Of a stretch of 64,000 nucleotides of DNA, positions 8,626-17,524 are shown piece by piece. The stretch is from Clostridium rhizosphaerae. GTDB taxonomy: Bacteria; Bacillota; Clostridia; Clostridiales; Clostridiaceae. Position numbers and translations under genes: made by a program. The stretch spans positions 248,001-312,000 of the forward strand of contig NZ_JAESWC010000018.1 in assembly GCF_016765585.1 (NCBI RefSeq), in the 5' to 3' direction. The notes under the pieces are model-generated. The model made no database searches and was not told the origin of the DNA. It saw nothing but the letters and a program-made list of their open reading frames with translations. Each line of letters opens with the position of its first letter. Positions within the stretch are counted from its first letter, which is position 1.

Positions 8626-10140
8626 CTACTCTAAAATTTTTTTAATTTTATCTAATAATAAGTCTTTATCTATTTCATCTATATCGTCCAAAGTATCCAT
8701 AAGCCTAATTATTTTTTCTTTTCTATTTTGTATAACTTTGCTTTCAATATCGTTTATATTATATCTTTCTCCGCTTCTCATAATTCTGCATTTAAATTCA
8801 TTTGCTTCAGCAAGTTTTTTAAACTCAGTTCTTGCCTCTTCATCACCATGGACGAGAAGTATTTCCTTAGGTTTAGTCTTAAAACCTTTTATCCAGTCGA
8901 GAAGGCCACTTTGGTCTGCATGTCCTGAAAGTCCCTGTAAAGCGTAAATTTCAGCATTGACTGCAATTTCTTCGCCAAAAATCCTAACTTTTTTAGCCCC
9001 GTCTAATATAGCTCTTCCAAGAGTTCCTTCTGCTTGATATCCAACGAATACTATTGAACATTCTTTTCTCCAAAGGTTATGTTTAAGGTGGTGTTTTATT
9101 CTTCCAGCCTCACACATACCACTAGCTGAAATAACTATGGCTCCGCTTTGTATTTTATTTATTCTAGCAGATTCTTCTGGTGACTCACTGAATTTTAATC
9201 CTTCAAAATATAATGGATTATTTCCACTTTTTAAAATCTTTTTAGCCTCATCATCATAAACTTCGCTATACTTCTCAAATATTTTTGTAGAGGCATGTGC
9301 AAGAGGGCTGTCTACATATACTTCTATATCTTTTAGTTTTTCAGTTTCAATATATTTATTTAAGACATAAAGAACCTCCTGGGTTCTTCCTACAGCAAAA
9401 GAAGGTATTATAACATTTCCACCTCTTTTAAAAGTAGTTCTTATTATTTTCACTAGTTGTTCAAACTCATTTTCTATTTTTTCATGAATTCTATCACCAT
9501 AGGTGGTTTCCATTATTACATAGTCAGCAGAATCAATATAGGTTGGATCTTTAATAATAGGAAGATTTTTATTTCCTAAATCTCCGCTGAAAACTAATTT
9601 GACTTCATTTTTATCTTTTTCTTTAATTTTTAATTCAATGATAGATGAGCCAAGTAAATGGCCAGCATCTCTAAATCGAACTTTTAATCCTTCAAAAACT
9701 TCAATCCATTTGTTATATGCACAGCTCCTAAAAAGATAAGTGGAAATTTCAGCAAGCTTAGCAGTATATAATGGTTCAATAGGTTCGAGTCCCTGCCTTA
9801 TCCTCTTCCTATTTTTCCACTCAACTTCCATTTCCATTATATGGCCGCTATCCGGAAGCATTACGCTGCACAAATCTCTTGTAGCCTCTGTACATATTAC
9901 TTCTCCTTTAAAACCTCTTTTATAAAGAAGTGGAATTCTTCCACTATGGTCTATGTGCGCATGGGACAAAATAACATAATCAATTTCTTTTGGGTTAAAT
10001 TCAAAGTTCTCATTTCCCTTTTCTTTTTCATCTTTTCCTTGGTATAATCCACAATCAAGCAATACTTTTTTGTCATTTATTTTGAGAAGATGACATGAGC
10101 CGGTAACACAGCCGGCAGCTCCTAAAAATTGTAGCTTCAT
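8626..10140 (-). CDS. MBL-fold beta-CASP hydrolase (RNase-like)
   Basis: A 504-residue metallo-beta-lactamase fold protein with a beta-CASP insertion, related to the CPSF73-like and YsgF-type exonuclease group. Motif 1 is the N-terminal beta strand ending in DCG ('KVLLDCGLYQG'). Motif 2 is SHAHIDHSG (HxHxDH). The beta-CASP part includes 'VIIPSFAVGRTQEVLY', 'VYVDSPLA' and 'VISASGMCEAGRI'. The C-terminal 'LSGHADQSGLLDWI...VHGDEEA' carries the motif B/C histidines. Such proteins cleave RNA or act as phosphodiesterases; the substrate is unknown. The frame is open to a TTG at 10155, but GGAGGT directly before 'ACGACCT ATG' places the start at 10140. Confidence 0.85.
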   Translation of the reverse strand: MKLQFLGAAGCVTGSCHLLKINDKKVLLDCGLYQGKDEKEKGNENFEFNPKEIDYVILSHAHIDHSGRIPLLYKRGFKGEVICTEATRDLCSVMLPDSGHIMEMEVEWKNRKRIRQGLEPIEPLYTAKLAEISTYLFRSCAYNKWIEVFEGLKVRFRDAGHLLGSSIIELKIKEKDKNEVKLVFSGDLGNKNLPIIKDPTYIDSADYVIMETTYGDRIHEKIENEFEQLVKIIRTTFKRGGNVIIPSFAVGRTQEVLYVLNKYIETEKLKDIEVYVDSPLAHASTKIFEKYSEVYDDEAKKILKSGNNPLYFEGLKFSESPEESARINKIQSGAIVISASGMCEAGRIKHHLKHNLWRKECSIVFVGYQAEGTLGRAILDGAKKVRIFGEEIAVNAEIYALQGLSGHADQSGLLDWIKGFKTKPKEILLVHGDEEARTEFKKLAEANEFKCRIMRSGERYNINDIESKVIQNRKEKIIRLMDTLDDIDEIDKDLLLDKIKKILE

Positions 10141-10195
10141 AGGTCGTACCTCCAAGCAAAAATTTAATATATTATATATGTATTATATTTATCGT

Positions 10196-10229
10196 AAAAA
10201 AAAACAAACCCTAAACATATTGTTTAGGG
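10196..10229 (-). terminator. Terminator of murG
   Basis: Perfect 8-bp stem CCCTAAAC / GTTTAGGG with a 5-base loop, followed on the minus strand by TTTG and a long T-run. It begins 8 bp after the murG stop. Confidence 0.85.
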
Positions 10230-10237
10230 ATATATTA

Positions 10238-11311
10238 TTACTTTATACTGAATTTTTCAATTAAACCTACTATAGCTTCAACACCATTTCCCGTTTTACT
10301 ATTTTCCATATTTCTTATGTAATTTTCTTTATTATTATAAAGTTCATTTATTTTCTCGATTAATGTTCTATCTTCTAACTTTTCTTCCTCAAGGACAAGG
10401 CTATATCCGCTTTTTTCAAAGGACTTAGCATTTAAAATTTGATCTCCCCTGCTTGACTTTGCTGATAACGGAATTAATAGATTAGGTTTTTTAAGTGCTA
10501 GAAATTCAAAAATGGAATTGGCACCTGCTCTTGATAGTACAATATCAGCAGCTGCTATCATATGCGGAAGTTCCTCATTTATATATTCGAACTGTTTGTA
10601 ATCTTTATTATGAATATACTTTTCTTCGATATTGCCCTTACCGCATATATGAATTATGTTATATGTCTTCAAAAGTACATTTAGATTTCTTCTTAAAACA
10701 TCATTTATAGCTCTAGCCCCTAAGCTTCCTCCCATAACAAAAATTACTGGTTTACTTTCCGTAAAACCGCATAATTTAATACCTTTTATTTTACTTCCCT
10801 CAAATAGTTCTTTTCTAATTGGATTTCCTGTTAAAACAGCTTTATTCTTGTTAAGCTTTTTAGCTGCTTCCGGAAAAGTAACACATATCTTTGTAGCATA
10901 TGGTGAGGACAACTTATTTGCAAGACCTGGAGTAATATCAGATTCATGAGCAATAACGGGAATTTTATTAAAATAAGCACCTAAGACTACAGGTACTGCT
11001 ACAAAGCCTCCCTTTGAAAAAACGATATTAGGTTTTTCTTTCTTGATTATCTCATAAGCCTCCCAAATTCCTTTTATCACTTTAAATGGATCAGTAAAGT
11101 TTTTAACGTCAAAATATCTTCTAAGCTTACCACTTGAAATCACGTGATACTTTATATGATTTTCTTCAATAATTTTACGTTCGATACCATCTTTAGTTCC
11201 AATATACTCTATTTCATACCCTAATTCTTTAAGTCTTGGTACAAGAGCAAGGTTTGGAGTAACATGACCAGCTGAACCTCCTCCAGTCATTATTATTTTT
11301 TTATTTTCCAA
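10238..11311 (-). CDS. murG: Lipid II GlcNAc transferase MurG
   Basis: A 357-residue GT28-family enzyme that adds GlcNAc from UDP-GlcNAc to undecaprenyl-PP-MurNAc-pentapeptide (lipid I to lipid II) on the inner face of the membrane. The N-terminal glycine-rich loop is '[18 protein letters not shown]'. Further motifs are '[16 protein letters not shown]', '[12 protein letters not shown]', '[16 protein letters not shown]' and '[23 protein letters not shown]'. Length is normal. The start is TTG at 11311 with GGAG 8 bases upstream; the only later ATG would cut into the nucleotide-binding loop. It stands alone here rather than within a dcw cluster, which is common in clostridia. Confidence 0.95.
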   Translation of the reverse strand: MENKKIIMTGGGSAGHVTPNLALVPRLKELGYEIEYIGTKDGIERKIIEENHIKYHVISSGKLRRYFDVKNFTDPFKVIKGIWEAYEIIKKEKPNIVFSKGGFVAVPVVLGAYFNKIPVIAHESDITPGLANKLSSPYATKICVTFPEAAKKLNKNKAVLTGNPIRKELFEGSKIKGIKLCGFTESKPVIFVMGGSLGARAINDVLRRNLNVLLKTYNIIHICGKGNIEEKYIHNKDYKQFEYINEELPHMIAAADIVLSRAGANSIFEFLALKKPNLLIPLSAKSSRGDQILNAKSFEKSGYSLVLEEEKLEDRTLIEKINELYNNKENYIRNMENSKTGNGVEAIVGLIEKFSIK

Positions 11312-11397
11312 ATTACCATCTCCTATTCTATGCAGCTTATTGGTAATCTTAGCTTAATATTTGTACAATATATATAATACTAATATAGAAGCTTTTT

Positions 11398-11447
11398 TGT
11401 ATATAGTATAATTAAAATTTTTAAAAATTTTAATTATACTATATACA
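11398..11447. repeat. Perfect 50-bp palindrome
   Basis: Two 25-base arms with no loop: 11398-11422 is the exact reverse complement of 11423-11447. T-runs flank both outer ends. It lies between the divergent murG (start 11311) and SASP (start 11539) genes. It contains promoter-like TATACT/TATAAT-type segments in both orientations. It could be a two-way terminator-like hairpin, a regulator site or a cruciform-prone spacer. Confidence 0.85.
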
Positions 11448-11538
11448 TTTTTATTCCTTTTTTCCCTTTAATAATCTATTATATAAACTCTATCTTTGGA
11501 TAAGATATTATTACAAAGTTAAAAGGAGGTGAATATAT

Positions 11539-11733
11539 ATGGCAAGCAGAAGCAATAGAGTATTAGTTCCTCAAGCTAAAGCTGGTTTAGATAGATTTAA
11601 GATGGAAGCTGCTAGAGAAGTAGGCGTTAACCTTAAAGAAGGTTATAATGGAGATCTTACTTCAAGAGAAAATGGTTCTGTAGGCGGACAAATGGTTAAG
11701 AGAATGGTTGAAGCTTATGAAAAAAACCTTTAA
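11539..11733 (+). CDS. Alpha/beta-type small acid-soluble spore protein
   Basis: A 64-residue SASP that coats forespore DNA and protects it from UV and chemicals, and is degraded at germination. The two family signatures are present: 'KMEAAREVGVNL' in the middle and 'GGQMVKRMVEAYE' near the end, with the germination protease site region in between ('LKEGYNGDLTSRENGSVGG'). AAAGGAGGTG precedes the ATG. The gene should be transcribed by sigma-G in the forespore, but I could not place a convincing sigma-G promoter. A strong terminator follows. It is the clearest evidence that the organism sporulates. Confidence 0.96.
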   Translation: MASRSNRVLVPQAKAGLDRFKMEAAREVGVNLKEGYNGDLTSRENGSVGGQMVKRMVEAYEKNL

Positions 11734-11742
11734 TATGAAATA

Positions 11743-11779
11743 ACCGGCATGTGGATTAAATACCATATGCCGGTGTTTT
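11743..11779 (+). terminator. Terminator of SASP gene
   Basis: Stem ACCGGCATGTGG / CCATATGCCGGT (12 bp with one G-U pair) and an 8-base loop, followed by GTTTTA. It lies 10 bp after the SASP stop and touches the convergent kinase stop codon. Confidence 0.85.
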
Positions 11780-13793
11780 AATTTATATCTGAAAACTCAA
11801 TATCTATCTTGTTGTTGATATTGCTGCCCATTGTCTCTGGTATAAGCTGAGGTTTTGATTGAGCACTGATTTTATTAAATCTTATATAAAATTCGCTTCC
11901 AACCCCTTCATTACTTTTAACTTCTATTTTACCGTCCATATATTCAACTAATTTTTTTACCAATGATAGGCCAATTCCCGTACCTTCAGCACGCCTTGAT
12001 AAAGAAGTGTTTACTTGAGCAAATCTATCAAAAATATAATTTAGTTTATCCTTTGGTATACCTATTCCTTCATCCTTTACACTTAAGGCTACATTCTCCA
12101 TGTCATCTTCTATTGTAACTAATATTTGTTTTCCCTCCGGCGTAAATTTAACAGCATTTGATAAGAGATTTAACAGTATTCTTTCATATTTCTCTTTATC
12201 TAAACACACCATCACTTCTTCTTCATTTGTATCAAAAATAAGTTCAATACCCTTACTTTTTGCATAAAGGTTAACTGATGCTATAATATTTTCGGTTGTA
12301 TTTACGATATCAAACCAAGAATTGTTTACTGTTAAAAATCCTGCCTCAGCTTTTGATAAATCCAATATATTATTTATTAATTTCAATAGTCTGCTGCAAT
12401 TTTGATCTATTCTTCTTAAAGTTTTATCTAGATTTTCAGAAATCTCATTCGAATAAATATTGTAAGCAAGCTGAAGAGAAGAATAAATAATTGTTAATGG
12501 AGTTCTTAATTCATGTGATATAACAGTAAAAAATTCATCCTTTAACTTAGCTATTTTCTCAAGCTCTATATTGTGATTTACTTCTTCAGTAATATCAAGT
12601 CCATGCATATGTATTGAGGATACCTTTCCTTCAATGTCTTTATAAGGTATAAATTTAAACTTATAAAATCTCTCATTTAAATTTTTATCTATTATCCTGT
12701 AAGGAGACAAAGTGAATTCTTTATCCTTTTTACCCACTACATCAATTATTTCATATATATTACCACTTAAATAATCGCTATCTACACCCTCGACCGGCAT
12801 TCCAATAATATCCTCTAAATTAAGTTCTTTACCACTAGTATTTCTAAAAATCTGAACTTGTTCCTTATTAATAAGTTTATAAGTTAAATCTGGATAATTA
12901 AGCACAGCTATAGGTACCTCTAAAGTATTAACCACATTATTTATAAAGTAGGCCTGCTCTTCAGCCTTTATTTCATGAAGCTTAGCTTCAGTTACATCCT
13001 TCATAGTTATTATGGTATACATTACTTCCTTAGATCTATTTAAGATAGGGTTAGAGTTAATTTCAATAAATTTTTCAAATCCGCTTATCTTGTCAATAAA
13101 CTTAGCAGTTAAATTTACAATGGGCACAAACTTTTCAAATGCGTCTTTATATACCTTCCATAAGTTAGTATTATCCTTTGTATTGAGAATATTATATCTT
13201 CCTCCAATAGAATATATATTTAAAAGTTCTCCAATCTGCATTCCAACTATATTGTAAACAGCCCTGTTGCACATGCTAAAGTTTCCTTTTTTATCAACAA
13301 CGATTAATCCTTCAGTTATATTGTTAATAACATCTTTTAGATGCATCAAATGCTCTTTTTCTCTATCTCTAAGTATTTCTATAATATCGCATTTTGTTTT
13401 TAGTTCAGTAGATATACCTAAAAATTTTCTTCTTTCTTCTTCTAGTCTAAGTTTATTTTTTTCAATTGTTCTCTTATTTTTAATCACTTCTTCTGTAGTA
13501 TCTTGTATATATAACACAATATTATTTTCACAATTACTAACGGTTATTGTGAAAAACCTATTTCTGATAATTTCTACTTCGGTTAAGATAGCTTCCTTAT
13601 GCTGCATATAGCAACTTCTAATAGTCTCATTATAATCCTTTAAAAAATTTAAGGATTCATTTTTATCATAATTTGAATCCACATTTATGTTAAGCAGCTT
13701 TTTAGCCTTTTTATTTAAGTATAGAATATTTAAAGAATTATCTTCTAAAACTATTACTCCAAAAGGAATACTATCATATAAATTATAAATCAC
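11778..13793 (-). CDS. PAS-domain sensor histidine kinase, soluble
   Basis: A 671-residue kinase without visible transmembrane segments. N-terminal PAS domain at about 1-90 ('DSIPFGVIVLEDNSLNILYLN'), a second PAS at about 150-260 ('NITEGLIVVDKKGNFSMCN'), a third at about 285-395, then HisKA with the phospho-acceptor in 'VISHELRTPLTII' near residue 425. The ATPase domain has N box 'LLNLLSNAVKFTPEG', G1 'VKDEGIGIPKD' and G2 'GTGIGLSLVKKL'. The frame is open to a TTG at 13808, but GGGGAGGGG lies just before the GTG at 13793. No response regulator is adjacent. Clostridial Spo0A is phosphorylated by orphan kinases of this layout, so that role is possible but unproven. Confidence 0.85.
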   Translation of the reverse strand: MIYNLYDSIPFGVIVLEDNSLNILYLNKKAKKLLNINVDSNYDKNESLNFLKDYNETIRSCYMQHKEAILTEVEIIRNRFFTITVSNCENNIVLYIQDTTEEVIKNKRTIEKNKLRLEEERRKFLGISTELKTKCDIIEILRDREKEHLMHLKDVINNITEGLIVVDKKGNFSMCNRAVYNIVGMQIGELLNIYSIGGRYNILNTKDNTNLWKVYKDAFEKFVPIVNLTAKFIDKISGFEKFIEINSNPILNRSKEVMYTIITMKDVTEAKLHEIKAEEQAYFINNVVNTLEVPIAVLNYPDLTYKLINKEQVQIFRNTSGKELNLEDIIGMPVEGVDSDYLSGNIYEIIDVVGKKDKEFTLSPYRIIDKNLNERFYKFKFIPYKDIEGKVSSIHMHGLDITEEVNHNIELEKIAKLKDEFFTVISHELRTPLTIIYSSLQLAYNIYSNEISENLDKTLRRIDQNCSRLLKLINNILDLSKAEAGFLTVNNSWFDIVNTTENIIASVNLYAKSKGIELIFDTNEEEVMVCLDKEKYERILLNLLSNAVKFTPEGKQILVTIEDDMENVALSVKDEGIGIPKDKLNYIFDRFAQVNTSLSRRAEGTGIGLSLVKKLVEYMDGKIEVKSNEGVGSEFYIRFNKISAQSKPQLIPETMGSNINNKIDIEFSDIN

Positions 13794-13955
13794 AATACCC
13801 CTCCCCAAAAGAAATAGACAATAATATAATTTTATAGGACATTGTAATTTTCTTCAAGTACTTCTGGTTATAAAACATAAAAATAGTTGATTATTAATCT
13901 AAATTATTGCAAAAAATAAGAAAAGGAGTTCCCTTAGGTTCTCCCTCTTATTGCT

Positions 13956-14147
13956 CTATAAGTTTGATAATCCTGATGCTATTCCTTCACAATGATTAAC
14001 ACAATTATCAACGTGTGTTAATTCTTCTTCTATTCTTTCTTTTACACTTCCATTTTCAGCATTGTTTGAAGCTTTTCCCAAGCAATTTTTAGCTTCTCTT
14101 AAATTTGAAAGAGCACTTTCTATATGTTTTCTTGCTTCATCATTCAT
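13956..14147 (-). CDS. Small helical protein, unknown function
   Basis: A 63-residue protein beginning MNDEARKHIESALSNLREAK, predicted by eye to be almost entirely alpha-helical, with two cysteines in 'VDNCVNHCEG' near the C terminus and one earlier. GGAGGTATAATT gives a strong ribosome site, so it is very likely translated. A weak hairpin with a T-rich tail follows at about 13916-13947. I do not recognise the family. It could be a small sporulation or stress protein given the nearby SASP gene, but that is only context. Confidence 0.7.
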   Translation of the reverse strand: MNDEARKHIESALSNLREAKNCLGKASNNAENGSVKERIEEELTHVDNCVNHCEGIASGLSNL

Positions 14148-14233
14148 AATTATACCTCCTGCTTTTGTGCATTTTTAATTTTATTCCTTGTTATTATATG
14201 CAAAAACTTAAGGTTAATTCAGATTAAATGATT

Positions 14234-16003
14234 TTAAGAAATTCTGTAACTTGTAATAACCAGCTGAACGGACTTATTACCCATATACTCATTAATATTA
14301 ATTGAATAAACAATATCTATATTAATATCATTTTGTATTCCCTCATACATCTTCTGGAACTCATATTCACCATAATAGTCTAAGATTAAATTGTTAAATC
14401 CTTCAATATCTCCAAAGTAAATTGCATCAATAAGCCTATTATTTTTATTTATTAGTTTTAGCTTTAGGACATTCTTGTTTGAACCTAGTATAATCGCTCT
14501 TTGAATTCTAATTTTTTTATCCGCAAATAAGGGCTTTGTATTTCCTTTACCAAAAGGCTCCAAAGTTACAATCTCTTCTGCCAAATCCATTGTTATATTT
14601 GAAAGAGGCAGCTGCATATCTATAATCACCTTAGGTATTATTTCTTCATCACTTAGTGAGCAGTTTTCATTTAATCTTTTCCTAAATAATTCAATATTTT
14701 CTTTCTTTATTGATAGTCCTGCAGCCATAGGATGCCCGCCAAACTTTTCTAATAAATCCTTACATTTTAATAGTCCTTCAAACATATTATATTCTTCAAT
14801 AGACCTTCCCGAACCCTTTGCCCCTTCCTTCGCTGCGGTTAACACAAAAGTTGGCAGATTATATTTTTCTCTTATTCTTCCGGCTATTATTCCTGCTACA
14901 CTCTCGTGAATATCTGGTATATAAATTACTAAAACTTTATCCTTCTTAAGCTCGGAATTTTCTATCAGTTCTATTGCCATCTCTACTCCAGCGCTAGTTA
15001 TCTCCTGCCTTTCCTTATTTAGGTCGTGAAGTTTTTTTGCTAATGCTTTAGCTTCTACTACATCTTCACAAATAAGCAGCTTTAGAGCCCATACAGCTTG
15101 TTCTAGACGCCCTGAGGCATTTATGCTGGGTCCAATGACAAAACCTAATGAATATACTGTTATCTCCTTATTTGATAGTCCTGTTTCTTCAAACAGAGCT
15201 TTTAATCCAATATTACTAGTGTTATTAATTAATCTAAGGCCTTGCTTAACTATAATTCTATTCTCATCAGTAAGATCAACAACATCACATACAGTAGCTA
15301 TTGCTGCATATTCTAGCAGTTCATATGCCTCTGATTTGTCAACTCCAATTAAATCATAAAGCACTTCTGAAAACTTAAAAACCACTCCTGCACCGCATAA
15401 ATACTTGAATGGATATTCACAATCCAGCTGTTTAGGATTAATTACCGCATCAGCTTCCGGTATAATGTACTCTCTAATTTTATCCTCATTTTCAACAAAA
15501 GGAATATCATGATGGTCAGTAATAATAACCTTAATTCCAAGTTCTTTAGCTAATTTAACCTGCTCAATTGCCGCAATGCCGTTATCACAGGTAATAATTA
15601 CATTCACATCATTTTCTTTAGCAGTTTTTATTATGCTTTCATTAATTCCATAACCTTCCTTAACTCTGTCAGGTATATGATAATCCACATGAGCACCACA
15701 TTTAACTAGAGTTTTATAAAGCAAATACGTACTTATAACGCCATCAACATCATAGTCTCCAACTACTAATATCTTTAACTGCCTATTTATAGCATCTTTA
15801 ATAATAGAGGCGCCTTTCTCAATATCTTTCATTAATCTTGCATCGTACAATTGTTCCCTACAAGGACTTAAAAACCTGTGCGCTGTATCCTTTTCTGATA
15901 TACCTCTATTAACTAGGATTTTAGCAATGATTTCGCTGCAGTTTAATTCCTGCATCATTCTTTTATAATCAAATTTAATATTTTTCAGCATCCATCTTTC
16001 CAC
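14234..16003 (-). CDS. recJ: Single-stranded-DNA exonuclease RecJ
   Basis: A 589-residue DHH-superfamily 5'-3' ssDNA exonuclease of recombination and mismatch repair. DHH-type motifs: 'ILVVGDYDVDGVISTYLL', 'IITCDNGIAA', 'VIITDHHDIP', 'LCGAGVVFKF' and 'GPSINASGRL'. DHHA1 follows with 'GRIREKYNLPTFVLT' and 'GSGRS...EKFGGHPMAAGLSIK'. The start is GTG at 16003, giving MERWMLKN, which fits the family N terminus; the ATG four codons later is the alternative, and neither has a strong ribosome site. Length is typical of clostridial RecJ. Upstream lies the ~100-bp palindromic repeat. Confidence 0.93.
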   Translation of the reverse strand: MERWMLKNIKFDYKRMMQELNCSEIIAKILVNRGISEKDTAHRFLSPCREQLYDARLMKDIEKGASIIKDAINRQLKILVVGDYDVDGVISTYLLYKTLVKCGAHVDYHIPDRVKEGYGINESIIKTAKENDVNVIITCDNGIAAIEQVKLAKELGIKVIITDHHDIPFVENEDKIREYIIPEADAVINPKQLDCEYPFKYLCGAGVVFKFSEVLYDLIGVDKSEAYELLEYAAIATVCDVVDLTDENRIIVKQGLRLINNTSNIGLKALFEETGLSNKEITVYSLGFVIGPSINASGRLEQAVWALKLLICEDVVEAKALAKKLHDLNKERQEITSAGVEMAIELIENSELKKDKVLVIYIPDIHESVAGIIAGRIREKYNLPTFVLTAAKEGAKGSGRSIEEYNMFEGLLKCKDLLEKFGGHPMAAGLSIKKENIELFRKRLNENCSLSDEEIIPKVIIDMQLPLSNITMDLAEEIVTLEPFGKGNTKPLFADKKIRIQRAIILGSNKNVLKLKLINKNNRLIDAIYFGDIEGFNNLILDYYGEYEFQKMYEGIQNDINIDIVYSININEYMGNKSVQLVITSYRIS

Positions 16004-16051
16004 TCAATCACATCCATCTTTTTTAAACTAAACTACAAATTACAATTTATA

Positions 16052-16155
16052 ATATATAATTCAAAAGTTCTAATACATTCATGATGTCCCAAAAATCATT
16101 GAAAATTTGATATTTTGTGACATCATGAATGTAAGAATTTTATTGAATTATATAT
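16052..16155. repeat. ~100-bp palindromic repeat element, copy 1
   Basis: A long imperfect inverted repeat. Outer arms ATATATAATTCAA / TTGAATTATATAT and inner arms TTCATGATGTC / GACATCATGAA surround a short centre. Its reverse complement matches 62911-63010 closely along its whole length. Between copies, paired positions change together: CATTCATG/CATGAATG here versus CATTAATG/CATTAATG there, and AATTCAA/TTGAATT versus AATGCAA/TTGCATT. It lies between M16 peptidase and recJ, both on the minus strand. Its length, palindromy and dispersal suggest a MITE-like or REP-like element. Confidence 0.85.
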
Positions 16156-16196
16156 ACTTAAAACCCCAATCATATTTCCTTGGAAATATTTTGAAA

Positions 16197-17408
16197 CTAT
16201 AATCTTACTATCTGAATTGTTGGATTAGCTAAAACCTTATTAATCACATCATATATTTCTTCTTCGCTTACATTAATTAATGCATTACTTATAAACAAAT
16301 TACAATTGTTAAACATTATTTCATTTGTAGTCATATTTTTACTAAGCACTATTGATCTTTCTATTTCCAACTCTCTTTTAATTTTTATTCTCTTTGAATT
16401 CCTTTTTATCATTTCTGAGCTAAAATAGTTTTTATCATTTTTCACATTTTCAATAATTTCCCGAACTAATTTTAAAGCATTTTCAGTATTTTGCACAGAG
16501 GTACCAAGATAAATAGAAAACAGCTTTATTCCTTTTTCATATTTTATTGTACTTTTTATATCATATACCAATCCATTTTTTGTTCTAACATAATCGTACA
16601 ACAAGCTGCTGGTACCTTCTCCAAAGCTTAGATTAAATAAATATAAAGCATTAAGCTCACTCTCCATCAATTCATGAACTGGAAATATGATTTGAATTTT
16701 GCTGCCATTTATCCCTTCGCGTTTATCACAAAAAACACCGCTGTTATTTTTTTCATATAGCTTTAATTTTTTCCTTTGAGACTTTTTATTCCATTTTTCA
16801 TAGATATTTGAGACCTCGTTCATTACTTCATTAAAACTTAAGGAGGATACTACGGAAATTACACAATTATCAGGTGAATAAAACTCATTATAAAAGTTTT
16901 TTATATCTTGACGTGTAATTGATTTTATACTTTCTTCAGTACCAATTATAAGATTTTTTATTCTTCTTTGTTTAAAAGCATTATAAAAAAGCATATCCTC
17001 ACAATATTGCTCCAAATCATCTCTCCACTCAATAAGTTCCTCTAAGATAATATTTATCTCTTCCTTAAATCCATCCTCTGGAAAAGATGGGTTCAAAATA
17101 ATATCAGAGTATAATTCGAATCCCTTATGAAAGTCTTCATTTAACGTAGTACCATAGTAAATGCAGTAAGGATAATTTGTCATCGCGTTATTAAAACCAA
17201 ATATCTCGTCACATAACTTATTTATTTCATATTCATTTCTAGTCTTCGTTCCTTTAAAAAGCATATGTTCTACCGCATGTGCTGTTCCAAGTTTATAGCC
17301 TTCCTCCATTACAGCACCCGCATCAAAGCCTATACAAAAGGAAGTCACATTACTTTCTCTATATTCATAAACTAATCTTAAACCATTATCTAATGTATGT
17401 TTCTTCAA
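16197..17408 (-). CDS. M16 family zinc peptidase
   Basis: A 403-residue insulinase-type protein. The inverted zinc motif HxxEH is H44-AVE-H48 in 'GTAHAVEHMLFKGT', and the distal glutamate lies in 'ILEELIEWRDD' near 125. Length suits the two-domain bacterial M16B class (YmxG/PqqL-like, ~400 residues). These act on peptides; the substrate is not known. The start is TTG at 17408 with AAGGAGAG eight bases upstream. The C-terminal half has the usual weakly conserved second M16 domain. It is flanked by the palindromic repeat downstream and the permease terminator upstream, so it is monocistronic. Confidence 0.85.
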   Translation of the reverse strand: MKKHTLDNGLRLVYEYRESNVTSFCIGFDAGAVMEEGYKLGTAHAVEHMLFKGTKTRNEYEINKLCDEIFGFNNAMTNYPYCIYYGTTLNEDFHKGFELYSDIILNPSFPEDGFKEEINIILEELIEWRDDLEQYCEDMLFYNAFKQRRIKNLIIGTEESIKSITRQDIKNFYNEFYSPDNCVISVVSSLSFNEVMNEVSNIYEKWNKKSQRKKLKLYEKNNSGVFCDKREGINGSKIQIIFPVHELMESELNALYLFNLSFGEGTSSLLYDYVRTKNGLVYDIKSTIKYEKGIKLFSIYLGTSVQNTENALKLVREIIENVKNDKNYFSSEMIKRNSKRIKIKRELEIERSIVLSKNMTTNEIMFNNCNLFISNALINVSEEEIYDVINKVLANPTIQIVRL

Positions 17409-17481
17409 ATCTGTTCTCTCCTTATTATTTCTGATATAAATTTAATTTTATTGCATTATATATATCCTAGACTTATAATAA

Positions 17482-17515
17482 CAAAAAATTCCTAGACAAG
17501 CTATCTAGGAATTTT
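17482..17515 (-). terminator. Terminator of KimA-like permease gene
   Basis: Stem AAATTCCTAGA / TCTAGGAATTT with a 7-base loop and a T-run on the minus strand, 9 bp after the permease stop. Confidence 0.85.
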
Positions 17516-17524
17516 CATAAAATT

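Noticed and set aside
11470-11527. Sigma-G promoter of the SASP gene (TATATA-18-GATATTA)
   Set aside because: The implied start would fall within the ribosome site, so the match is not workable.
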